The notes under the pieces were generated by a model, which saw only the letters and a list, made by a program, of their open reading frames with translations, searched no databases and was not told where the DNA came from. A DNA stretch of 64,000 nt from JAHDDW01 sp964648795 (GTDB lineage: Bacteria > Actinomycetota > Acidimicrobiia > Acidimicrobiales > SZUA-35): contig CAZYMB010000003.1 in the NCBI GenBank assembly GCA_964648795.1, positions 122,565 through 186,564 on the forward strand, in the 5' to 3' direction. A program made the translations under genes and the position numbers. This document shows positions 50,156 through 59,153 of this stretch, piece by piece; within the stretch, counting starts at the first letter, position 1; each line of letters opens with the position of its first letter.

Positions 50156-52486
50156 ATGATCGAACAACAGCTCGCAGGTAAAAAAATAGCCATAACTGGC
50201 TCTACAGGATTTCTCGGTACAGCCCTGGTCGAACGGCTATTGCGGGTCACCCCCGACGCTCACCTAGTCCTTCTAATTAGACCAGGCAAAAAATCGACGG
50301 TAGAACAGCGAGCTCGTAGAGAGATCTTCCGAAACAACATCTTTGATCGACTGAAAGAAGAGATCGGCAAGGATGATTTTGAAGACCGAGTCAATAAACA
50401 AGTCGAAGTAATTGAAGGTGACGTTAGCGTCGATGGCCTTGCCCTAACAGAGGAAGGACGCAAAGTCTTTTCCGAATGTGACATAATTATTCACTCAGCG
50501 GCAACCGTTAGCTTCGAGGCCCCACTGCATCTGGCTGTTGAAGTAAACCTACTTGGGCCAACCCGTTTGGCCGAGACTGCCAAGGAACTTGGTATCAAAC
50601 CACACCTAGTTGCAGTTTCAACTTGTTATGTTGCCGGCAACCGTCGCGGCGAGGCTTCTGAAGAGCTACTGAGCGACACCCCATTCTCGATTGATGTTGA
50701 CTGGCGCCAAGAAGTAGCAGCTGCCCGACGAAATAAAAGCGACGCTGATGCCCAGTCAAGATCATCTGAGAAGCTGGCTGAATTCCAGAAAACGGCTGCA
50801 CACGAAATCGGAGCCGCTGGTAAACCTCTACTAGCAGCAAAGACCGAGCAATACCGTCAAAAGTGGGTAGCGGATCAACTAGTTGAAGCTGGACGGGCCC
50901 GTGCACGTTCTCTTGGCTGGCCGGACGCCTACGTCTATTCCAAAGCGCTTGGCGAGAAGGCACTTTCTGAAACCGCTGACGAAATACCAACCTCTATTGT
51001 TCGGCCATCTATTATCGAATCAGCATGGGCCGAACCTACACCTGGCTGGATCAAAGGCTTCCGCATGGCGGAACCACTAATCATTTCTTATGCACGCGGT
51101 GTTTTAAGAGAGTTCCCTGGGGCTCCCGAAGGAATCATCGATGTCATCCCAGTTGACTTAGTAGTAGCTTCCATAATTGGTGTCGCTGCACGAGGCCACG
51201 CCGGCGATTCTAAAGTAGACATCACTCAGGTTGCCTCCGGGTCAACCAACCCACTTCGATATCACAAACTTATCGAACTGGTCGGCGACTGGTTTACCGA
51301 GAACCCAACATACAACGAGAACGGCGAACCTATTGAAGTGTCACCTTGGACTTATACAGGCCGCATCAAACTAGAGCGCCAACTTGAACGCGCCCAAAAA
51401 GGTTTAGCTGCAGCCGACAAAGCCTTGAAGCTTCTTCCACTGCGAGGCAAACAAGCACTCATTGCCAGTGGGGTTAACCAGAAACTGGACGAAGTTAACA
51501 GAGCTGCGGGATACATAAAGATTTACGGAGCATACGCTGAATGCGAAGCACTCTACCGAATTGACAATTTGTTGGAATTGTCAGAGTCCATGACCGCTAG
51601 CGATCGCGACAAGCTTCTCTGTGATCCTCGTGTGGTCGACTGGGAGGCCTACGTTACCCAAGTGCACCTTCCCTCGATCATCAAACATGCTCGAATTAAG
51701 ATGACGCCTGAAGTGACTGACCCTGAGGCTAAAGTTCAGCGTCGAAGAGCAAAGGTCCTCTCCCCTGACAGAAACTTGGCTGCGTTTGATCTAGAGAACA
51801 CCGTAATCTCTTCCAACGTCGTGATGGAATACGCCTGGTTTGCAACCAAGAACCTTGGCGTAAGCGAAAGAGTCAAGTTTGCATTGAAGACAGTGGCCGA
51901 GTCACCGCAACTACTCGCGATGGACCGCAAAGACCGTGCCGACTTCTTACGTCATTTCTATCGCCGCTACGAAGGTGCTTCTGTCGAAGAGTTGGATGCC
52001 CTAGGACCTAAGCTTCTAGAAGAGCATCTATTAAAGAAGGCATTTCCCCAAGCCCTAAAAAGGGTTCAGGAGCACAAAGCCCTTGGACATCGAACACTAC
52101 TCATTACAGGTTCCCTAGATATTGTCGTAAAGCCAATCCAACATCTGTTTGATGATGTCATCTGCTCGGAGATGAGTGTTCGCGATGGCTACTACACAGG
52201 AGAGCTCAAGAGTGTTCCACCAACTGGTGAGATTCGAGCTCAGGCATTACGAGGCTACGCGGAAGAGAACGGCTTCGACCTTACAAACGCAGTTGCCTAT
52301 GCTGACTCTAGCTCCGACCTGCCGCTACTAGAAGCAGTCGGCTATCCGGTCGCAGTTAACCCCGAGCAACGTTTAGCATCAGTAGCGAACAACCGTAGCT
52401 GGCTAGTTGAATTCTGGGATAAACCCAACGGTTCGGCACGTGCCCGCATCCCAATGAGTCAACTCCCAACCCGCAATAAGGTATAG
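50156..52486 (+). CDS. Fatty acyl-CoA reductase-like / HAD-like fusion protein
   Basis: This 776-residue protein has an N-terminal extended SDR domain of the fatty-acyl-CoA reductase type (TGSTGFLGTALVERLL at 14-29, HSAATVSFEAPL, and the catalytic Tyr-x3-Lys in YVYSKALGEK near 260). A linker leads to a C-terminal HAD-IB domain. In that domain the nucleophile is Asp545 in LAAFDLENTVIS. The second Asp of the usual DxD is Glu547. Later HAD motifs (LLITGSLDIVVKP and YADSSSDLPLL) are present. A reductase makes fatty aldehydes or alcohols, and the HAD part could be a phosphatase or a degenerate partner. The next gene, four bases on, is a PlsC acyltransferase, so a lipid pathway (wax ester, ether or glycerolipid) is likely. 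Confidence 0.82.
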   Translation: MIEQQLAGKKIAITGSTGFLGTALVERLLRVTPDAHLVLLIRPGKKSTVEQRARREIFRNNIFDRLKEEIGKDDFEDRVNKQVEVIEGDVSVDGLALTEEGRKVFSECDIIIHSAATVSFEAPLHLAVEVNLLGPTRLAETAKELGIKPHLVAVSTCYVAGNRRGEASEELLSDTPFSIDVDWRQEVAAARRNKSDADAQSRSSEKLAEFQKTAAHEIGAAGKPLLAAKTEQYRQKWVADQLVEAGRARARSLGWPDAYVYSKALGEKALSETADEIPTSIVRPSIIESAWAEPTPGWIKGFRMAEPLIISYARGVLREFPGAPEGIIDVIPVDLVVASIIGVAARGHAGDSKVDITQVASGSTNPLRYHKLIELVGDWFTENPTYNENGEPIEVSPWTYTGRIKLERQLERAQKGLAAADKALKLLPLRGKQALIASGVNQKLDEVNRAAGYIKIYGAYAECEALYRIDNLLELSESMTASDRDKLLCDPRVVDWEAYVTQVHLPSIIKHARIKMTPEVTDPEAKVQRRRAKVLSPDRNLAAFDLENTVISSNVVMEYAWFATKNLGVSERVKFALKTVAESPQLLAMDRKDRADFLRHFYRRYEGASVEELDALGPKLLEEHLLKKAFPQALKRVQEHKALGHRTLLITGSLDIVVKPIQHLFDDVICSEMSVRDGYYTGELKSVPPTGEIRAQALRGYAEENGFDLTNAVAYADSSSDLPLLEAVGYPVAVNPEQRLASVANNRSWLVEFWDKPNGSARARIPMSQLPTRNKV

Positions 52487-52489
52487 CTT

Positions 52490-53212
52490 GTGACGGCCAA
52501 AGTAAACAAAGATCGTTTTGGGATCAATTACGATACATCGTGGGCCAAAACTTGGTGGGCTCGAGGGCTCCGATCTGTTGGTGTGTGGGGTTTCATGAAG
52601 CCTTCCATTGGCGTTTACGGCACGCCGAAAGTTCTTGGAGCTGACAAACTTACAAAGACCAATGGTCCCGTTGTTTTTGTAGCTAACCATCACAGTCATT
52701 CCGACACCACGATTCTACTTGCGACCATACCGGCCAAGTTTCGATCAAGATTGTCTATTGCCGCTGGCGCCGACTACTTCTTCCCGAATCGTTTTGGTTC
52801 AATGTTGTCTGCGCTGTTTATTGGAGCAATCCCCATCGACCGGGAGAAGGTTTCCAAGCTGAGTATTAGCAATGCAAAGAAGGCACTCGAGTCTGGCGAC
52901 AACTTATTGATCTTCCCTTCAGGCTCACGCAGCCCCGAAGGCGAGCTAACCAACCATAAACCTGGTGCAGCCTTTATTGCACAGAAGGCTAGGGTTCCGA
53001 TTGTCCCTATCTACATCTCGGGAACTGGCAAAGTTCTCCCCAAAGGCAAAAATTGGCCTACCAAAGCTCAATGTCACGTAGTGTTCGGAGATCCAATACT
53101 GTCAACCCGCCACGATGATCCACGCCAACTAGCTAAAGAAGCACAGGCCAGCATTGAACGGCTAGCACAAAGCCTCTCGGTAGTTACTTCTAACGAACTT
53201 CCGGGCGGATAG
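52490..53212 (+). CDS. PlsC-type 1-acylglycerol-3-phosphate acyltransferase-like protein
   Basis: This 240-residue acyltransferase has the catalytic HX4D motif (His67-x4-Asp72 in NHHSHSDTT). The second block includes FPSGSRSPEGELTNHKPGAA, and VPIVPIYISGTG marks block four. It starts with GTG three bases after the reductase-HAD gene and is almost certainly cotranscribed. It may acylate lysophosphatidate or a fatty alcohol/ether backbone made by its neighbour. The substrate is inferred. Confidence 0.88.
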   Translation: MTAKVNKDRFGINYDTSWAKTWWARGLRSVGVWGFMKPSIGVYGTPKVLGADKLTKTNGPVVFVANHHSHSDTTILLATIPAKFRSRLSIAAGADYFFPNRFGSMLSALFIGAIPIDREKVSKLSISNAKKALESGDNLLIFPSGSRSPEGELTNHKPGAAFIAQKARVPIVPIYISGTGKVLPKGKNWPTKAQCHVVFGDPILSTRHDDPRQLAKEAQASIERLAQSLSVVTSNELPGG

Positions 53213-53219
53213 CGAAACG

Positions 53220-53891
53220 CTACTGAGCAGGAATTGTTGTCTGAGCTCCAGCGGCTTGAGCGACGGGTTGGTCAGCACCAGATTGAGCTTGTATTACTTC
53301 TTCAGTGTCTGCATCTTGGTCGCCAGAGTCTTCATCCGCTGCGTCTTCTTCAATTTCAATTACTTGAGGGACTGCAATCTGAGGTACGGGCTGCAGACTT
53401 TCTGGATCATTCAAGTCTTCGCAGTCAAGTACTGTGTCACGATTGCCACAAGTCAAACCAAACTGTTCGTACTCAGAGCCTAGAGCAGACACGTCGAATA
53501 ACTCGTCACAGGAGTTACCTTCGCCTTGTTCACATTCACTCCACAGTAGGTCTAAAGCTGGGTCATCACCGAAGCTAAACGGCTGGTCATCAACGAACGC
53601 TAGTTCGCTAGCCTCTTGCGAACGCTCACGAAGTGCAATCAAAGCCTCGGCGGACTCTTCGCACCTGGTAATAAATCTCTGAACTTCGTCCAAGTCAACT
53701 ACAAGAATCGGATCAAAGCTGTCGTCTTTGTATGTGCCTGCAGCACAGCTAACTATGTCTTCATCAACACCATCGGCTAAAAGAACTTCTGCTATTTCAT
53801 TCTGAGTTAAAGCTTGTTGTTCTTCACCACTGCAAGCTGCTGCTATGACAATAATTGAGAACGCAAGGGCTACTAGGCGACAGAACTTCAT
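53220..53891 (-). CDS. Lipoprotein with actinobacterial CDELF-type domain
   Basis: This 223-residue lipoprotein has lipobox IAAAC (about Cys20). An N-terminal helical part with DEDIVSCAAGTY and CEESAEAL follows. Then comes a segment DLLWSECEQGEGNSCDELF...GSEYEQFGLTCGNR, which is common in secreted actinobacterial proteins and has paired cysteines. The C-terminal third is acidic and Gln/Ala-rich with no predicted fold. It converges with the PlsC gene, seven bases apart. Function unknown. Confidence 0.72.
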   Translation of the reverse strand: MKFCRLVALAFSIIVIAAACSGEEQQALTQNEIAEVLLADGVDEDIVSCAAGTYKDDSFDPILVVDLDEVQRFITRCEESAEALIALRERSQEASELAFVDDQPFSFGDDPALDLLWSECEQGEGNSCDELFDVSALGSEYEQFGLTCGNRDTVLDCEDLNDPESLQPVPQIAVPQVIEIEEDAADEDSGDQDADTEEVIQAQSGADQPVAQAAGAQTTIPAQ

Positions 53892-54011
53892 CTAGGTCTA
53901 TCGGACTATTCACAGCGAACTTGAGGTTCCTACATTAGAGGCCAGACAGCGTGCTAGTCTCTCAGCTGTTAGAAACGCAGCGATAAAACCTAACCAAACA
54001 GGGGAAATTTC

Positions 54012-56285
54012 ATGAAAGTCGGCCCAGAAACACCAATAGAGCTCATCAAGAGCACTTACGCAAAGTTTGATGCAGCTACGCAAACCTTACGATCAAGTCT
54101 CGGTCGCCCCCTGACTCTGTCAGAAAAGATACTGGCAGCTCACCTAGACGACGACTCCACTACACCAGTTCGGGGCGAGTCTTATGTGAATTTCAGGCCT
54201 GATCGTGTTGCTATGCAAGACGCTACGGCACAGATGGCTTGGTTACAGTTTGAGGTTGCTGGCCTTGACGAAGTCGCTGTCCCTACGACAACACACTGCG
54301 ATCACCTCATCCTCGCGAAGCATGAGGCTAAGCGTGACCTTTTAACCGCTATCGACACCAATGAAGAAGTGTACGACTTCTTGCGCACAGCCTGCAAGCG
54401 ATATGGGGCAGGCTTCTGGGAACCAGGCTCTGGCATTATTCACCAGGTTGTTCTAGAGAACTATGCCTTCCCCGGCGGCATGATGATTGGAACCGACTCG
54501 CACACACCTAATGCAGGTGGACTTGGCATGATTGCTGTTGGCGTTGGTGGAGCCGATGCTGTCGATGTTATGACTGGCTTTGCTTGGAATGTGCGGTGGC
54601 CAAAGCTCATCGGTGTGAAACTTACTGGAAACCTTTCTGGATGGGCGTCGCCGAAAGATGTAATTCTTAAAGTTGCCGAGATCTTAACCGTTAAGGGTGG
54701 CACCGGCGCAATTGTCGAATACTTTGGTTCAGGTGCAGAGTCTCTAAGTGCAACTGGCAAAGGAACTATCTGCAATATGGGTGCCGAGATTGGCGCAACT
54801 ACCAGTATCTTTGCATACGACGAGTCCATAGCCCGATACCTTAAAGCGACTGGCCGTAGCGAGACTGCAGACGAAGCTAACAAGGTCGCTCATCATTTGC
54901 GTCCAGACGATGAGGTCCTTGCTAACCCGGCAGACTATTATGACCAGCTAATCGAAATCAATTTGGATGAGTTGACGCCTTACATTAATGGACCACACTC
55001 CCCTGATCTTGCTCGCCAGGTAACTGACCTAGGCGCTGAAGCTAAGGAAAAGGGTTGGCCATCAGAAATTAGCTCTGCACTGATAGGCAGCTGCACTAAC
55101 TCTTCTTACGAAGATATTACTCGCGCTGCTTCTATTGCCCGCCAGGCATATGCTGCTGGTTTAAAAACCAAAACCGAGCTGCTGATCACTCCTGGGTCAG
55201 AACAAATTAGAGCCACAATTGAACGTGACGGCCTATTGCAAGACTTCGAAAACATTGGAGCCAAAGTGCTGGCTAACGCCTGCGGTCCTTGCATTGGGCA
55301 GTGGGACCGTTCTGAGAGCCATGAACCCGGCCAGCCAAATGTCATCGTGACCTCTTACAACCGCAACTTCCCTAAACGCAACGACGGTGACCCAGCCACA
55401 CTTGCATTCGTCACCTCTCCTGAAACAGTTGTTGCATTAGCTCTAGCTGGCACAGTTGACTTTGACCCGAGCAAACCTCTCACAAACGATGCGGGCGAAG
55501 AAGTCATGCTGGAAGTACCTGTCGGCATCGAGCTTCCCGAAAAAGGTTTCGACGAAGGAGAGAGTGGCTTTTTGGCTCCTCCCGAGGACGGCTCCGGCAT
55601 TGAAGTTGTGGTGGCACCAACGAGTGACCGCCTGCAGCGACTTACGCCTTTCCCTGCTTGGGATGGTAACGAGTTTGATGATCTACTGCTGTTTGTTAAG
55701 GCTTACGGTAAGTGCACGACAGACCATATATCTGCAGCTGGACCTTGGCTCAAGTATCGAGGCCATCTCGAGAACATCTCGGGCAACTTATACCTTGGTG
55801 CTATCAATGCGTTCATGCAAGACAACGCCGGCCACGCAAAGAACCAACTAACCGGTGAAACTCAATCGCTGCCAGATATAGCAAAGGCATACCATGAGGC
55901 AGAGCGAAACTGGGTCGTAATTGCGGATGAAAATCTTGGTGAAGGGTCTTCACGAGAGCATGCCGCTATGGAACCAAGGTTCCGAGGATGTGCGATGATT
56001 ATTGCTCGCTCGTTTGCTCGAATTCATGAAACGAACCTTAAGAAGCAAGGCATTGTTCCACTTACTTTCGACAACCCAGCAGACTATGACTTAATTGGTG
56101 AAGATGACCGCTTTGGCACTAAGGATCTGACTGAACTCGCCCCAGGCAAACAAGTAACTGTTGTTGCCACTAACCCCGAAGGTGAAAAGACAGAGATTAA
56201 GTGCAATCACACGATGTCAGCCGAACAGATCGAATGGTTTAAGGCTGGTTCAGCTTTATCGATCATTCGCCAAAATCTTCCCTAG
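54012..56285 (+). CDS. acn: Aconitate hydratase (mitochondrial-type)
   Basis: Aconitase interconverts citrate and isocitrate in the TCA cycle. The 757-residue protein resembles the shorter mitochondrial-type aconitases rather than the longer AcnA (about 890). The [4Fe-4S] ligands are Cys361 (IGSCTNSSYED), Cys424 and Cys427 (NACGPCIGQW). Other active-site segments include GTDSHTPNAGGLG and the swivel-domain LGEGSSREHAA. AGGGGAAATTTC precedes the ATG. Citrate synthase is encoded 1.4 kb downstream in the same orientation. Confidence 0.95.
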   Translation: MKVGPETPIELIKSTYAKFDAATQTLRSSLGRPLTLSEKILAAHLDDDSTTPVRGESYVNFRPDRVAMQDATAQMAWLQFEVAGLDEVAVPTTTHCDHLILAKHEAKRDLLTAIDTNEEVYDFLRTACKRYGAGFWEPGSGIIHQVVLENYAFPGGMMIGTDSHTPNAGGLGMIAVGVGGADAVDVMTGFAWNVRWPKLIGVKLTGNLSGWASPKDVILKVAEILTVKGGTGAIVEYFGSGAESLSATGKGTICNMGAEIGATTSIFAYDESIARYLKATGRSETADEANKVAHHLRPDDEVLANPADYYDQLIEINLDELTPYINGPHSPDLARQVTDLGAEAKEKGWPSEISSALIGSCTNSSYEDITRAASIARQAYAAGLKTKTELLITPGSEQIRATIERDGLLQDFENIGAKVLANACGPCIGQWDRSESHEPGQPNVIVTSYNRNFPKRNDGDPATLAFVTSPETVVALALAGTVDFDPSKPLTNDAGEEVMLEVPVGIELPEKGFDEGESGFLAPPEDGSGIEVVVAPTSDRLQRLTPFPAWDGNEFDDLLLFVKAYGKCTTDHISAAGPWLKYRGHLENISGNLYLGAINAFMQDNAGHAKNQLTGETQSLPDIAKAYHEAERNWVVIADENLGEGSSREHAAMEPRFRGCAMIIARSFARIHETNLKKQGIVPLTFDNPADYDLIGEDDRFGTKDLTELAPGKQVTVVATNPEGEKTEIKCNHTMSAEQIEWFKAGSALSIIRQNLP

Positions 56286-56324
56286 CGAGCCGAACGCCGC
56301 AGCTGAGAGCTAGAATCATCTGCG

Positions 56325-57659
56325 GTGCCAATTACACTCAGATCCAAATCTACCCAGTGCCTCAGCACAGAGATATATGACTTTGACGACCGCTCAGCGG
56401 TCTTGGTTCGCAGCGAAACCAAGGGACAACGTCTTTCAGCCGAAGATGGCCTAGCTTTTGCTGACGCCGTTAGGTCTGCTCGACAAAAACGAATCCCATT
56501 TATGGCAGTCTTCTCTACTTCTGGTGCGGACCCTAGTGATGGTGCTGATGCCGCGTTCGGTTGGGCCAGAGCTGCTCGTGAACTCTCACTTACAAGTGGA
56601 GTCATCCCTATTCTCATAGGAGTTGATGGACCATTAGTGTCTAGTGTTTCCTTGATGCTCGGGTTGAGTGACTTCAACGTTTTTACTACTGAATCAATTG
56701 CTTTCGTTTCTGGCCCGCACACAATTGAAACCTATACAGGCACCAAAGTTGAGGTGGACGACATTGGTGGGGGAAATCTGCACAGTTCAACTACAGGCGT
56801 TAGTAGTGTCCTGGTTGACGATGAGGCAGAACTGTTCGAAGCCTTCGAAGAATTTCTTTCCTTCTTCCCAAATCATGTCGATGAACTTCCACCAACGTTG
56901 GAGTCGTCGGATCCTCTAGAACGTGAGACCCCCGAGGCTGGTGACCTTATCCCAGAAGCCGCTACCGGTTCATATGATGTTCGTGAGGTCATAACATCGC
57001 TAGCTGATGATAGCTATTTCTTTGAAGTAAAAGAACAGTGGGCTAGTAACCTGGTAACCGGGTTCGCCCGCTTCGGTGAGATGCCGGTCGGTATTGTGGC
57101 TAACCAAACTCAAGCTCTAGCTGGCTCTATTGATATCCCGGCTAGCCAAAAGGGTGCACGCTTTGTTGCACTTTGCGATGCTTTTAACATTCCTTTACTG
57201 ACCATGGTCGATACTTCCGGTTTCTTGCCAGGCAAGGACTTGGAGTGGCGAGGCATGATTCGCCATGGCGCTCAGATGGCGTTTGCCTATGCTCGGGCAA
57301 CTGTGCCACGCATTGGACTGATTCTAAGAAAGTCTTATGGTGGAGCATATATTGTCATGGACTCACGCCATATGGGTAACGATGTAATGTATGCCTGGCC
57401 TAGCGCTGAGGTTGCCGTGATGGGAGCCAAAGGAGCCGTTGGCATCCTCCATAGAAAGTCCAGCGCAGAAGAACAAGCTGAGCTTGTCAAGGACTACGAG
57501 AACAAGTACTTGACCCCATATCCTGCAGCTGAGCGTGGTTCAATAACTGAGGTAATTAACCCGGCTGAGACCAGAAACAAGATAGCCAATAGCCTTTGGT
57601 TGCTACAATCCAAAAAGGAAAAACTTCGCCCAAGAAAACACGATAACTCGCCTCTGTAA
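56325..57659 (+). CDS. Atypical acyl-CoA carboxylase beta chain (carboxyltransferase-like)
   Basis: This 444-residue protein belongs to the acyl-CoA carboxyltransferase (AccD/PccB) superfamily but is shorter than most (about 510-540). It lacks the usual N-terminal KGKLTARERI segment. The C-terminal crotonase half is well conserved (GSIDIPASQKGARF, FLPGKDLEWRGMIRHGAQM, LRKSYGGAYIVMDSR, AVMGAKGAVGIL). In the N-terminal half the acyl-CoA oxyanion-hole Gly-Gly (GPCAGG in PccB) aligns with GPLVSS, that is Ser106-Ser107. The DSGG element is STSGADPSDG. It may be a divergent subunit needing a partner, or have a changed substrate. It starts with GTG. Confidence 0.78.
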   Translation: MPITLRSKSTQCLSTEIYDFDDRSAVLVRSETKGQRLSAEDGLAFADAVRSARQKRIPFMAVFSTSGADPSDGADAAFGWARAARELSLTSGVIPILIGVDGPLVSSVSLMLGLSDFNVFTTESIAFVSGPHTIETYTGTKVEVDDIGGGNLHSSTTGVSSVLVDDEAELFEAFEEFLSFFPNHVDELPPTLESSDPLERETPEAGDLIPEAATGSYDVREVITSLADDSYFFEVKEQWASNLVTGFARFGEMPVGIVANQTQALAGSIDIPASQKGARFVALCDAFNIPLLTMVDTSGFLPGKDLEWRGMIRHGAQMAFAYARATVPRIGLILRKSYGGAYIVMDSRHMGNDVMYAWPSAEVAVMGAKGAVGILHRKSSAEEQAELVKDYENKYLTPYPAAERGSITEVINPAETRNKIANSLWLLQSKKEKLRPRKHDNSPL

Positions 57660-57729
57660 GAAATAAAGCGGCCTGCTAGTTGCGTTTAATGTAAAGTAAT
57701 CGACGGAGAAAAGTAAGGATCCGAATTCA

Positions 57730-58995
57730 ATGCCAGAAACAGTAACAATTACCGATAACCGCACTGGTGAGTCGGTAGAAATTCCAATCAATAACGGTGG
57801 CGTAGATGCAACTGAGTGGAAGAAGCTAATGCCGGGCACTTGGTTCCTTGACCCAGGTTTTTCCACTACTGCATCGACTGAATCTAAGATTACCGATCTT
57901 GATGGCGGCAACGGGATTCTGCGCTACCGCGGCTATCCGATTGAGCAGCTAGCAGAGAAATCAACTTTTCTTGAGGTTGCTTACCTTCTACTCAACGGAG
58001 AGCTTCCGAACTCAACCGAGCTCGATACTTGGACTCATGAGGTGACTCATCACACCTTCATTCATGAAAATATGCGTAAGCGTTTTTATGAAGGCTTTCA
58101 TTACGATTCTCACCCAATGGGCATGTTGGTCTCTGCAATCGCTGCGCTATCTACGTTTTACCCTGAGGCTAAAGACGTTACGGATCCCGAAATTCGTCAT
58201 CGCCAAATCAACCGACTGATCTCGAAGGTGCCGACACTGGCAGCCATGGCTTACCGTGCAACAATTGGTATGCCATTCAACTACCCCGACAACAAGAAAC
58301 CCTATGCTGAAAACTTCTTGTCGATGATGTTCGATGTTGCTAACTCTTACGAAGCTGATCCGGCTCTTGTGAAAGCAATGGACGTTCTCTTTATCATCCA
58401 CGGCGACCACGAACAGAACTGCTCTACCACTGCAATGCGTGTCGTTGGTTCATCTATGGCTGACCCTTATGTTTCAGCAGCCGGAGCTACAGCTGCGCTT
58501 TATGGTCCACGCCATGGTGGAGCTAACGAGGCCGTTATTCATATGCTCGAAGAAATTGGGTCTTATGACAACATTGATGCATTCATCGAATCAGTAAAAG
58601 CCGGAGACAGAAAGCTAATGGGCTTCGGCCACCGTGTCTACAAGGCCTACGACCCTCGAGCTCGAATCGTCAAGAACCATGCTGATGAGGTGTTCAAGGT
58701 AACTGGACGAAACCCGCTTATCGATATTGCACTCAAGCTAGAAGAGATTGCACTAGAAGACGAATACTTTAAGAGTCGCAACCTTTATCCAAACGTTGAC
58801 TTCTACACCGGGCTCATTTATCAGGCCATGGGCTTCCCACTAGACATGTTCACAGTGCTATTTGCCATTGGACGTATGCCAGGCTGGCTGTCTCACTGGC
58901 AAGAATCTATAGAGGATGGTGCGAGGATTTCACGTCCCCGTCAGGTGTACACGGGAGAGCCTGCAAGGGACTATGTGGCGCTAAATAAGCGCTAA
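57730..58995 (+). CDS. gltA: Citrate synthase
   Basis: This 421-residue type-II-like citrate synthase condenses acetyl-CoA and oxaloacetate. The citrate-synthase signature is GFGHRVYKAYDPRARI, and HGDHEQNCSTTAMRVVGSS includes a conserved His. Preceding regions (LRYRGYPIEQLAEKSTFLEV) are typical. AAGGA lies ten bases before the ATG. It is followed by two hairpins, one a strong terminator. Confidence 0.96.
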   Translation: MPETVTITDNRTGESVEIPINNGGVDATEWKKLMPGTWFLDPGFSTTASTESKITDLDGGNGILRYRGYPIEQLAEKSTFLEVAYLLLNGELPNSTELDTWTHEVTHHTFIHENMRKRFYEGFHYDSHPMGMLVSAIAALSTFYPEAKDVTDPEIRHRQINRLISKVPTLAAMAYRATIGMPFNYPDNKKPYAENFLSMMFDVANSYEADPALVKAMDVLFIIHGDHEQNCSTTAMRVVGSSMADPYVSAAGATAALYGPRHGGANEAVIHMLEEIGSYDNIDAFIESVKAGDRKLMGFGHRVYKAYDPRARIVKNHADEVFKVTGRNPLIDIALKLEEIALEDEYFKSRNLYPNVDFYTGLIYQAMGFPLDMFTVLFAIGRMPGWLSHWQESIEDGARISRPRQVYTGEPARDYVALNKR

Positions 58996-59083
58996 CCAGC
59001 CTCTAGGGTAAATATACCTAGCGATTGTCTAGAAAGGTGTCACACTCAGGGTGCTAAATCTGATTGGACATGGATAGAATCGA

Positions 59084-59114
59084 ATCACGCTTAAGCCCAA
59101 CCCATAAGCGTGAT
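59084..59114. other. Perfect 10-bp hairpin directly before the gltA terminator
   Basis: ATCACGCTTA at 59084-59093 pairs with TAAGCGTGAT at 59105-59114 around an 11-base loop. No T-run follows on either strand. It ends immediately where the next hairpin begins. It could be an RNA processing or stabilising structure at the end of the gltA transcript, or a protein-binding site. Confidence 0.6.
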
Positions 59115-59153
59115 ATTTTGACCGGAGCTATCTGCTTCGGTCAAAATTTATTT
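59115..59153 (+). terminator. Rho-independent terminator after gltA
   Basis: ATTTTGACCG at 59115-59124 pairs with CGGTCAAAAT at 59138-59147. The stem extends inward through a G-T pair, A-T, G-C and C-G. TTATTTTT follows on the plus strand. It is about 120 bases after the gltA stop and is the clearest intrinsic terminator in the window. The minus-strand side lacks a T-run, so it should not terminate the M24 gene. Confidence 0.85.

Noticed and set aside
59115..59153. Bidirectional terminator serving the M24 gene too
   Set aside because: On the minus strand the hairpin is followed by a mixed sequence rather than a T-run, so termination is supported only for gltA.
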